The notes below the pieces were generated by a model, which worked only from the letters and a program-made list of their open reading frames with translations, did not search any database and was not told the origin of the DNA. From contig CAZGMC010000004.1 in NCBI GenBank assembly GCA_964526565.1, positions 1 through 64,000 of the forward strand: 64,000 bases of DNA, written 5' to 3'. Made by a program: the position numbers and the translations under genes. The stretch comes from CAZGMC01 sp964526565 (lineage in GTDB: Bacteria > Pseudomonadota > Alphaproteobacteria > DSM-16000 > Inquilinaceae). Below, piece by piece: positions 26,177 through 33,850 of this stretch (positions within the stretch are counted from its first letter, which is position 1; each line of letters begins with the position of its first letter).

Positions 26177-26638
26177 ATGAAGACCTATTCCGCGAAACCG
26201 TCGGAGGTGGAGCGCGGCTGGTGGGTGATCGACGCCGAGGGCGTCATTCTGGGCCGGCTGGCCGCGATCATCGCCACCCGCCTGCGCGGCAAGCACAAGC
26301 CGATGTTCACCCCGCACGTCGATTGCGGCGATCACGTCATCGTCGTCAACGCCGAGAAGGTACGGCTGACGGGCCGCAAGCGCGACCACGACATCTTCTA
26401 CTGGCACACCGGCTATCCCGGCGGCATCAAGGGCCGCTCCAAGGGCCAGATCCTCAGCGGCCGGCACCCCGAGCGGGTGATCCAGAAGGCCGTCGAGCGG
26501 ATGGTGCCGCGCGGGCCGCTGGGCCGCGACGTGATGCGCAAGCTGCGCGTCTATGCCGGCCCGGCCCACCCGCACGAGGCGCAGCAGCCACAGGTTCTGG
26601 ACGTTGCCGGGATGAACCCGAAGAACAAGAGGGCCTGA
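26177..26638 (+). CDS. rplM: 50S ribosomal protein L13
   Basis: L13 is an early-assembly protein of the large ribosomal subunit. The 153-residue product begins MKTYSAKPSEVERGWWVIDA and contains LGRLAAIIATRLRGKHKP, the TGRKRDHDIFYWHTGYPGG core and MVPRGPLGRDVMRKLRVYAG. It forms the usual rplM-rpsI operon, with rpsI four bases downstream. Confidence 0.99.
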   Translation: MKTYSAKPSEVERGWWVIDAEGVILGRLAAIIATRLRGKHKPMFTPHVDCGDHVIVVNAEKVRLTGRKRDHDIFYWHTGYPGGIKGRSKGQILSGRHPERVIQKAVERMVPRGPLGRDVMRKLRVYAGPAHPHEAQQPQVLDVAGMNPKNKRA

Positions 26639-26642
26639 GCCG

Positions 26643-27116
26643 ATGGCCGAGACGACTCTGACCGACCTGAAGGACCTGGGCAGCACCGCGGGCACCGAGC
26701 CCGAGCTGCCGCAGCCCGAGCTCGACGCCTTCGGCCGCGCCTATGCCACCGGCCGGCGCAAGGACGCGGTGGCCCGCGTGTGGATCAAGCCGGGTGCCGG
26801 CCGCGTCACGGTCAACGGGAAGGACGTCGAGGTGTACTTCGCTCGCGCCGTGCTGCGCATGATCATCAACCAGCCGTTCCTGGTGTGCGAGCGTGACAAC
26901 CAGTTCGACGTGATGTGCACGGTCTCCGGCGGCGGGCTGTCCGGCCAGGCCGGCGCGGTGCGCCACGGCATCAGCCGCGCCCTGACCCGCTTCGAGCCGG
27001 CGCTGCGCCCGACCCTCAAGCGCGGCGGCTTCCTGACCCGCGACAGCCGCACGGTCGAGCGCAAGAAGTACGGCAAGGCCAAGGCCCGCCGCAGCTTCCA
27101 GTTCTCGAAGCGGTAG
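26643..27116 (+). CDS. rpsI: 30S ribosomal protein S9
   Basis: S9 binds the 3' domain of 16S rRNA and its C-terminal tail reaches the P-site tRNA. The 157-residue product has the RAYATGRRKDAVARVWIKPG opening, GGGLSGQAGAVRHGISRAL, and the invariant C-terminal SFQFSKR. An acidic N-terminal extension of about 30 residues is typical of alphaproteobacteria. It is co-transcribed with rplM. Confidence 0.99.
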   Translation: MAETTLTDLKDLGSTAGTEPELPQPELDAFGRAYATGRRKDAVARVWIKPGAGRVTVNGKDVEVYFARAVLRMIINQPFLVCERDNQFDVMCTVSGGGLSGQAGAVRHGISRALTRFEPALRPTLKRGGFLTRDSRTVERKKYGKAKARRSFQFSKR

Positions 27117-27227
27117 GGCGGGCGGCTCCGGATGGCGTTTTTCCCTTGATCCGCAGGCGCCGCCTCACCAATATTGTCATCTTGTGAAGGGCGCAAGCGC
27201 CCTCCACGAACCTCCTTGAACGACTGC

Positions 27228-27300
<73 letters not shown>

Positions 27301-27315
27301 TGGACACACCCAGGA

Positions 27316-27341
27316 CCCGGCCGGAAACGGCCGGGTTTTTT
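27316..27341 (+). terminator. Intrinsic terminator of tRNA-Ala
   Basis: CCCGGCCG-GAAA-CGGCCGGG forms a perfect 8-base stem with a stable tetraloop, followed by six T residues. It is a textbook Rho-independent terminator and separates the tRNA from the BKACE gene. Confidence 0.93.
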
Positions 27342-27381
27342 CGTATCCGTCCGTCAAAACCGTATCGGGCGCATTGTGAAC

Positions 27382-28215
27382 ATGACCGTTTCCGACCCGC
27401 CCCTCATCGTCATGGTGGCCCCCAACGGGGCGCGCCGGACCAGGGCGGACCATCCGGCACTGCCGGTCACGCCGGCGGAGCTGGCGGACAGCGCGGCGCG
27501 GTGCCTCGAGGCCGGGGCGGCAGCAATCCACGTCCACGTCCGCGACCGCGACGGGCGCCACACCCTCGACCCGCAGGCATACGCCGCGGCGCTGGCCGCC
27601 ATCCGCGGTGCCGTCGGCGACCGGCTGATCTGCCAGATCACCACCGAGGCGGTCGGCCGCCACACGCCGGCGGAGCAGGTGGCGACGGTGCGCGCCGTGC
27701 GCCCGGAGGCTGTGTCGCTGGCGCTGCGCGAGCTCGCCCCCGGCCCCGAGGACGAAGCCGAAGCGGCACGGTTCCTGGCCTGGCTGGCCGCCGAGCGGAT
27801 TCACCCCCAGTTCATCCTGTACGACAGCGCCGACGTTCGGCGCTTTGCCGACTGGCGGCGGCGCGGGCTCGTGCCGCAGGAGCGGCCGTTCCTGCTGTTC
27901 GTCCTGGGCCGCTACGCCGGCGAACGCGGCGCCCGGCCGGCCGACCTGATCCCGTTCCTGACCGCCGCGGCGCCGGGCGGCGGCCTGGAAACCCCTTGGG
28001 CCGTCTGCGCTTTCGGCCCGCGCGAGGGCGCCTGCGCGTTGACGGCGGCGGCCTTGGGGGGGCATAGTCGCATCGGTTTTGAGAACAACATGTCTCTGGC
28101 CAGCGGCGCGATTGCATCCGACAATGCGGCGCTGGTGGCCGAGACGGTGGCCACGGCGGCCCTGATCGGACGTACGGCCGCGACCGCCGACCAGGCGCGC
28201 GACGCACTCTATTGA
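27382..28215 (+). CDS. BKACE family beta-keto acid cleavage enzyme (DUF849)
   Basis: BKACE enzymes use a zinc ion to condense a beta-keto acid with acetyl-CoA and cleave it. The founding member is Kce, 3-keto-5-aminohexanoate cleavage enzyme of lysine fermentation. The 277-residue protein has the APNGARRTRADHPALPVTP opening, the zinc-binding HVHVRD segment (near residue 50) and the RIGFENN segment carrying the acidic residue near 235. The ATG at 27382 is used because the upstream frame runs through the tRNA and terminator. Its specific keto acid cannot be told from sequence. The TAXI-TRAP operon downstream may import its substrate (inference). Confidence 0.88.
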   Translation: MTVSDPPLIVMVAPNGARRTRADHPALPVTPAELADSAARCLEAGAAAIHVHVRDRDGRHTLDPQAYAAALAAIRGAVGDRLICQITTEAVGRHTPAEQVATVRAVRPEAVSLALRELAPGPEDEAEAARFLAWLAAERIHPQFILYDSADVRRFADWRRRGLVPQERPFLLFVLGRYAGERGARPADLIPFLTAAAPGGGLETPWAVCAFGPREGACALTAAALGGHSRIGFENNMSLASGAIASDNAALVAETVATAALIGRTAATADQARDALY

Positions 28216-28350
28216 GGGACCGGGGGCGGGCCCGTGCCGGGTCGCCCCCTGGCCAACGCCGCGACACGCCGGGTACAAGGCGGCCGCGGCGGCGCCGGGA
28301 TTGCCGGATGGCAACCCCGTCAAGAAGAAGGCAGACATGGAGGAACGAGC

Positions 28351-29334
28351 ATGCGAACCATCGTAGCAGGCACCCTGGCCGTCGCCGTCGCCGGCGCCGT
28401 CGGCCTGACCGGCCCGGCGGTGACTGCCCAGGACGAGACCTTCGTCTCGATCGGCACCGGCGGCGTCACCGGCGTCTATTATCCGACCGGCGGCGCCATC
28501 CAGCGCCTGGTCAACCGCGGCCGCGCCGAGCACGGCATCCGCGTCGCCGTGGAGAGCACCGGCGGCTCGGTGTTCAACCTCAACGCCATCGGCTCGGGCG
28601 AGCTGGACATGGGCGTCGCCCAGTCCGACCAGCAGTACAACGCCTATCATGGCGAGGGCCCGTTCGAGGAGGTCGGTGCCAACGAGGACCTGCGCGCCGT
28701 CTTCTCGATCCACGGCGAGCCGTTCACCGTCGTCGCCCGCGCCGACGCCGGCATCGCGACCTTCGAGGACCTGCCGGGCCACCGCGTCAACATCGGCAAC
28801 CCCGGCTCCGGCCAGCGTGCCACCATGGAGCGGCTGATGGAGGTCTATGGCTGGAGCATGGACGACTTCAGCCAGGTCTCCGAGCTGCAGTCGTCAGAGC
28901 AGGCCCAGGCCCTGTGCGACAACAACGTCGACGCCATCGTCTTCACGGTCGGCCACCCGTCCGGCTCGATCCAGGAGGCGACGACGACCTGCGACACCGT
29001 CATCGTGCCGGTGCAGAGCGAGACCGTCGACCAGCTTGTGGATGAGAACCCGTACTACGCCTACACCACCATCCCCGGCGGCATGTACGAGGGCAACCCG
29101 GACGATGTCGTCACCTTCGGCCCGAAGGCCACCTTCGTCACCTCCACCGCGGTCGGCGCGGACGTGGTGTACCAGGTCGTCGCGGCGGTGTTCGACAACA
29201 TCGACGACTTCCGCCGCCTGCACCCGGCCTTCGCCACCCTGGAGCCGGAGCAGATGGTTCGCGACGGCCTGTCCGCCCCGCTGCATGAGGGTGCCGAGCG
29301 GTACTACCGCGAGCACGGCCTGATCCAGGAATAG
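28351..29334 (+). CDS. TAXI-family TRAP transporter substrate-binding protein
   Basis: This periplasmic binding protein captures a small, probably carboxylate, substrate for the TRAP permease encoded next. The 327-residue product has a signal peptide (1 to about 25, ending TAQDE) and the TAXI core SIGTGGVTGVYYPTGGAI. VESTGGSVFNL, DMGVAQSDQQY and VNIGNPGSGQRATMERLM follow. The ATG at 28351 follows GGAGGAACG. A long hairpin (29351-29400) lies between it and the permease, which would favour higher levels of the binding protein. Confidence 0.95.
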   Translation: MRTIVAGTLAVAVAGAVGLTGPAVTAQDETFVSIGTGGVTGVYYPTGGAIQRLVNRGRAEHGIRVAVESTGGSVFNLNAIGSGELDMGVAQSDQQYNAYHGEGPFEEVGANEDLRAVFSIHGEPFTVVARADAGIATFEDLPGHRVNIGNPGSGQRATMERLMEVYGWSMDDFSQVSELQSSEQAQALCDNNVDAIVFTVGHPSGSIQEATTTCDTVIVPVQSETVDQLVDENPYYAYTTIPGGMYEGNPDDVVTFGPKATFVTSTAVGADVVYQVVAAVFDNIDDFRRLHPAFATLEPEQMVRDGLSAPLHEGAERYYREHGLIQE

Positions 29335-29350
29335 GACACGACCAGTCAGC

Positions 29351-29400
29351 AGGAAGGCTGCCGGCGGGGCGGAACATTCTGTCCCGCCGGCTTTCCTTCC
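29351..29400 (+). terminator. Intercistronic hairpin between TAXI gene and permease
   Basis: GCCGGCGGG pairs with CCCGCCGGC around a loop of about 14 bases, and flanking GGAAGG/CCTTCC extend the stem. The tail is CTTTCCTTCC rather than a T run. It probably protects the 3' end of the binding-protein message and partly terminates before the permease. Confidence 0.6.
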
Positions 29401-29437
29401 CGCCGGCCTTCCCGCCGGCGGCCATCGGGAACGGCCC

Positions 29438-32269
29438 ATGAGCGCAGAGGCACAGGAGCGGCAGTCCTCCGCCAACAACCTGGAGGATCTGGTGGCATCG
29501 ACCGATACCGGCGCCCGCCACCCGGACAGCCCCGTCGCCGCCAGGATCATGATCCATGCGGCGTTCCTCTGGTCGGTGTTCCAGCTGTGGATCGCCTCGC
29601 CGCTGCGCTTCCACGATTACTTCGGCGTCACCTTCAGCCCGAACGATGCCCAGACGCGGGCGATCCACCTCGGCTTCGCGCTGTTCCTGGCCTTCCTGGC
29701 CTTTCCCGCACTGAAGCGCTCGCCGCGCGACCGCGTGCCGGCGCTCGACTGGGTCCTGGCCATCGTCGGCGCCTTCTGCGCCAGCTATCGCTTCTGGTTC
29801 TATGATGACCTGGCGCGGCGTCCCGGCCTGCCCACCGACCTGGACATCTGGGTGTCGGTGGTCGGCCTGATCCTGCTGCTGGAGGGCACGCGGCGCTCGC
29901 TGGGGCCGCCGCTGATGGGCGTGGCGATGGTGTTCCTCGCCTACGTCTTCTTCGGCGACGCCAACTGGCTGCCGGACATGATTCGCTATCCGGGCGCCAG
30001 CCTGAACCGCGCCATGAGCCATATGTGGCTGGAGGACCAGGGCGTGTTCGGCATCGCGCTGGGTGTCTCCACCAAGTTCGTGTTCCTGTTCGTCCTGTTC
30101 GGTGCGCTGCTGGAGCGGGCCGGGGCCGGCAACTATTTCATCAAGGTGGCATTCTCCCTGCTCGGCCATTTGCGCGGCGGCCCGGCCAAGGCGGCGGTGG
30201 TCGCCTCGGGCATGACCGGGCTGATCTCCGGCTCGTCGATCGCCAACGTCGTCACCACCGGCACCTTCACCATCCCGCTGATGCGGCGGGTCGGCTTCAC
30301 CTCGGAGAAGGCCGGCGCGGTCGAGGTGGCCAGCTCCGTCAACGGCCAGATCATGCCGCCGGTGATGGGCGCGGCCGCCTTCCTGATGGTCGAGTACGTC
30401 GGCATCCCGTACATCGACGTGATCCGCCATGCCTTCCTGCCGGCGGTGATCTCGTACATCGCGCTGCTCTACATCGTCCACCTGGAGGCGCTGAAGCAGA
30501 ACATGACCGGCCTGCCGCGGCCCGGCCGGCCGCTCGGGGGCAGGTGGGCGCTGATCGCCTTCGGCTTCACGGTCGCCTCGGTGCTGATCATCGCCGGCGC
30601 GGCCTACTGGGTGCTGGCCGCAGCGGCGGCCCTGGCACTGGACAGCGCGGTGTTGCTCGGCATCCTCGCCGTGTTCGCGCTGGAGGTCGTGTTCTTCAAG
30701 GCGCTCAAGGCGCGCCTGCCCGCCGACCGCGCCCGCCACTTCATCTCGGCCGGCGCCCTGGTGCTGGGCAACGTCGTCCTCGGCACGCTGGCACTGTACT
30801 ACGGCATCGCCGTGCTGCGCGACGTGTTCGGCGGCGGCGCCAGCTGGGCGATTGCGGCGCTGGCCGCCGTGGTCTACGTGGCGCTGATCTGGTACGCGGC
30901 GCGGGTGCCCGAGCTGGAGATGGACGACCCGAACTCGCCGATCATCCACCTGCCCGAGCCGGGACCCACGGTGAAATCCGGCCTGCACTTCCTGCTGCCG
31001 ATCGTCGTGCTGGTCTGGAGCCTGATGATCGAGCGGCTGTCGCCGGCGCTGTCGGCGTTCTGGGCGACCGCGCTGATGATCTTCATAGTGCTGACGCAGC
31101 GCCCCCTGTTCGGCATCTTCCGCCGGTCGCGCCAGCCGCTGTGGGACGCCGCGAAGCAGGGCTTCTCCGAGCTGTTCGAGGGCATGGTCACCGGCGCGCG
31201 CAACATGATCGGCATCGGCATCGCCACGGCCACCGCCGGCATCATCGTCGGCACCGTGACGCTGACCGGCATCGGCCTGGTCATGGCAAATTTCGTCGAG
31301 TTCCTGTCCCAGGGCAGCCTGATCCTGATGCTGCTCCTGGTCGCCGTGCTCAGCCTGATCCTGGGCATGGGCCTGCCGACGACCGCCAACTACATCGTCG
31401 TGTCCGCCCTGATGGCCCCGGTCGTGGTCGAGCTGGGCGCCCAGAGCGGGCTGGTCGTGCCGCTGATCGCCGTGCACCTGTTCGTGTTCTACTTCGGCAT
31501 CATGGCCGACGTGACGCCGCCGGTGGGCCTGGCCTCGTTCGCCGCCGCCGCGGTATCGGGCGGCGACCCGATCCGCACCGGCATCATTGCCTTCTACTAT
31601 TCGTTGCGGACTGCGGCGCTGCCCTTTATCTTCATTTTCAACACACAGATCCTGTTGATCGGCATCGTTGGACCGGTCAACCTGATTCTGACCGTGGGCA
31701 GCGCCACCGTCGCCATGCTGGTCTTCGCCGCTGCCACCCAGGGCTATTTTTTCACGCGCAGCCGTCTTTGGGAATCGGCCGTGCTGCTGCTGGTCGCGTT
31801 CACCCTGTTCCGGCCGGGCTTCTGGATGGACATGGTGTTTCCCCCAATCGAGCAGGCCGACCCGGCGCAACTCGTCGAGCTGGCCGAGCAGGCGCCGCGC
31901 GGCGGCCGCCTGCGTGTCATCCTTGAGCGGGAAGACTTTCGCGGCAACGTGACGAGGGTCACGCAGATGCTCGACCTCGGGCCCGCCGGCCCCGGCGAGG
32001 AGCGGCTGCGCCATGCCGGGCTGGATTTCTTGACGGTTGGCGAGGACGAGGTCACCGCCGAGCCGGTCATGTTCGGGCCGCTCGACGACCCGGACTTCGA
32101 CCCGGTGCTGACCGTCGTGTCCGTCCAGCAGCGTGCCGAGGTGCCACCGAAGGAGCTTGCCTTCATTCCGGCCCTTCTGGTGCTGGGCCTGATCGTCCAT
32201 ATACAGCGGGTGCGCAGCCGGCGCCAACCGGCAGCACCGGCGGCCGCGGCGGCGGAGGCAAGGGTGTAG
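29438..32269 (+). CDS. TRAP transporter fused permease (DctQM type)
   Basis: This 943-residue inner-membrane secondary transporter works with the TAXI binding protein and ion gradients. An N-terminal four-helix DctQ-like part is joined to a DctM part with family motifs GLISGSSIANVVTTGTFTIPLMRRVGF and LSLILGMGLPTTANYIVVSAL. A C-terminal soluble region (about 800-910) resembles the DUF3394 tail of this subfamily, followed by a last helix. Length is normal for TAXI-type fused permeases. The Usp gene starts six bases after its stop, so the operon continues. Confidence 0.95.
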   Translation: MSAEAQERQSSANNLEDLVASTDTGARHPDSPVAARIMIHAAFLWSVFQLWIASPLRFHDYFGVTFSPNDAQTRAIHLGFALFLAFLAFPALKRSPRDRVPALDWVLAIVGAFCASYRFWFYDDLARRPGLPTDLDIWVSVVGLILLLEGTRRSLGPPLMGVAMVFLAYVFFGDANWLPDMIRYPGASLNRAMSHMWLEDQGVFGIALGVSTKFVFLFVLFGALLERAGAGNYFIKVAFSLLGHLRGGPAKAAVVASGMTGLISGSSIANVVTTGTFTIPLMRRVGFTSEKAGAVEVASSVNGQIMPPVMGAAAFLMVEYVGIPYIDVIRHAFLPAVISYIALLYIVHLEALKQNMTGLPRPGRPLGGRWALIAFGFTVASVLIIAGAAYWVLAAAAALALDSAVLLGILAVFALEVVFFKALKARLPADRARHFISAGALVLGNVVLGTLALYYGIAVLRDVFGGGASWAIAALAAVVYVALIWYAARVPELEMDDPNSPIIHLPEPGPTVKSGLHFLLPIVVLVWSLMIERLSPALSAFWATALMIFIVLTQRPLFGIFRRSRQPLWDAAKQGFSELFEGMVTGARNMIGIGIATATAGIIVGTVTLTGIGLVMANFVEFLSQGSLILMLLLVAVLSLILGMGLPTTANYIVVSALMAPVVVELGAQSGLVVPLIAVHLFVFYFGIMADVTPPVGLASFAAAAVSGGDPIRTGIIAFYYSLRTAALPFIFIFNTQILLIGIVGPVNLILTVGSATVAMLVFAAATQGYFFTRSRLWESAVLLLVAFTLFRPGFWMDMVFPPIEQADPAQLVELAEQAPRGGRLRVILEREDFRGNVTRVTQMLDLGPAGPGEERLRHAGLDFLTVGEDEVTAEPVMFGPLDDPDFDPVLTVVSVQQRAEVPPKELAFIPALLVLGLIVHIQRVRSRRQPAAPAAAAAEARV

Positions 32270-32275
32270 GCGACC

Positions 32276-32704
32276 ATGTACCGGGACATCCTCTTGCCGG
32301 TCGACCTGGCCGATTCCAGCTCATGGCGTGCGGCACTGCCAGTGGCGCTGACATTGTGCCGGTCGTTCGGCGCCCGGCTGCACGTGGTCAGCGTAGTGCC
32401 GGACTTCGGCATGGCCATTGTCGGCCAGTACTTTCCCGAAAGCTTCGAGAAGGAGATGATCGAGGAGACACGCAAGGCCCTGCACGCCTTCGTCGGCGAG
32501 CACGTGCCGGCGGACGTGCCGGTGCAGCACGTCGTCGCCCACGGCACGGTCTATCAGGAGATCCTGCGCGCCGCCCACGACACGGGCGTCGACCTCATCG
32601 TCATCGCCTCGCACCGGCCGGAGCTGCGCGACTACCTGCTGGGCCCCAACGCCGCCCGCGTCGTGCGCCACGCCGGCATGTCGGTGCTGGTCGTGCGCGA
32701 GTGA
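32276..32704 (+). CDS. Universal stress protein, UspA family
   Basis: This 142-residue cytoplasmic alpha/beta protein begins MYRDILLPVDLADSS and has HVVAHGTVYQEILRAA and IVIASHRPELRDYLLGPNAARVVRHAGMSVLVVR. The ATP-binding G-2x-G-9x-G(S/T) loop is altered (no clear GxxG), suggesting the non-nucleotide-binding UspA branch. It lies in the TRAP operon, as Usp genes often do (for example TeaD with TeaABC), and may regulate transport. Confidence 0.92.
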   Translation: MYRDILLPVDLADSSSWRAALPVALTLCRSFGARLHVVSVVPDFGMAIVGQYFPESFEKEMIEETRKALHAFVGEHVPADVPVQHVVAHGTVYQEILRAAHDTGVDLIVIASHRPELRDYLLGPNAARVVRHAGMSVLVVRE

Positions 32705-32716
32705 GGGACGGATACG

Positions 32717-33451
32717 ATGATCGATTGGAACCGTCTGAGCCGGCCCGAACTGACGGCCATGCATGAGGCCGCCACCGAGGTGGTGTTGTGCCAGCGCGTG
32801 CTGGCCAAGACGGGCGACAACGTGGTCTCCGAAATCCTGCGCGATGCCGGAACCTTCTTTGAATGGCATCACTATCCCAAAGGCGACGTCTACGACGCCG
32901 AGTACCACGCACAGTATTACTACCACGCTCATCCCGAGGGTCAGCGCGTCCCCGGCGAACACGGCCACTTCCACGTGTTCCTGCGCCCCTTCGGCATGCC
33001 GGAGGGAATGAAGCCGGCACCACTGCCCGACTACAAGCCGGCCCGGAACCGCAATGACGAATTGAGCCATCTGGTCGGCATCTCCATGAACGGGGCCGGC
33101 CAGGCGATCCGTCTGTTCACCACCAACCGCTGGGTCACGGGCGAGACTTGGTACTCGGCCGAAGATGTGACCGCCATGCTTGATCGCTTCGTGATCGACC
33201 ACGCGCGGCCGTCGTGGCCGACCAACCGCTGGATCACCGCCATGATGCGGCTGTTCCGGCCGCAGATCGCCGCCCTGCTGCACCAGCGCGACCGGCGCAT
33301 CGCCGAGTGTGCAGCGCAGAGCCGGAGCCGGAACGTCTATGAGGACCGCGACCTCGAGGTGACGTCGGAGCTGGGCATTTCGGTGCCGGACCAGATCGTC
33401 GCCCTGGAAGATGCCATGCAGGGCCTGCGCCGCGACGCCGCAGCGGTCTGA
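32717..33451 (+). CDS. Conserved protein with His-rich motif (possibly DUF6969)
   Basis: This 244-residue protein is of unknown role. Its middle has clustered histidines in FEWHHYPKGDVYD, HAQYYYHAHP and GEHGHFHVFLR (residues about 48-92), which suggests a metal site. I associate this pattern with a family named DUF6969 but cannot verify it. There is no signal peptide or membrane helix. It starts 12 bases after the Usp gene, so it is the last gene of the TAXI-TRAP operon. Confidence 0.7.
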   Translation: MIDWNRLSRPELTAMHEAATEVVLCQRVLAKTGDNVVSEILRDAGTFFEWHHYPKGDVYDAEYHAQYYYHAHPEGQRVPGEHGHFHVFLRPFGMPEGMKPAPLPDYKPARNRNDELSHLVGISMNGAGQAIRLFTTNRWVTGETWYSAEDVTAMLDRFVIDHARPSWPTNRWITAMMRLFRPQIAALLHQRDRRIAECAAQSRSRNVYEDRDLEVTSELGISVPDQIVALEDAMQGLRRDAAAV

Positions 33452-33850
33452 AGACGGCCTTCGGCCGACCACAGGGACCGCCCGCGCCGGCAGCGGCAGC
33501 GGCCGTCGGCTCCCCCCTCCCCCCGGGGGGGGGGCCAGGCAGGCAGCCGACTTCATCTGCCCATCCGCCTTCTGACCCGGTCCGGCCGGTCCCGAACGCC
33601 CATCCGGCGCCGGTCAACGCGCATCAACAACGCTCGCCATGCGTCAGCGCATCTGAACAGCGCTGGACCCGTTTTGACATGCATCATGGCGGTTCGTCGC
33701 AGCAAACATCAGTATGCCCGTGTTCGCAGTCGTTCGGTCGTGTTCATGTCAGTTTGATGAACATGGTGCCGGCAGAGCAGGGCAGCGCTCGCGGGCCCGC
33801 CTTTGCACCACGATGGATGACGGCTCGAGACGACGAAGGGATCCTTCCGT
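33452..33850. other. Intergenic region upstream of DUF4914 gene
   Basis: These 399 bases have no gene. They contain a C-run/G-run tract (about 33513-33534) that can fold on itself. An inverted repeat TGTTCAT-N9-ATGAACA (33741-33763) lies about 90 bases before the DUF4914 start and is a plausible operator. No clear -35/-10 pair was found. Confidence 0.5.

Noticed and set aside
29138..32227. 1029-codon minus-strand frame opposite the TRAP permease
   Set aside because: Low-complexity His/Gln/Asp/Arg composition and full overlap with an unambiguous permease gene.
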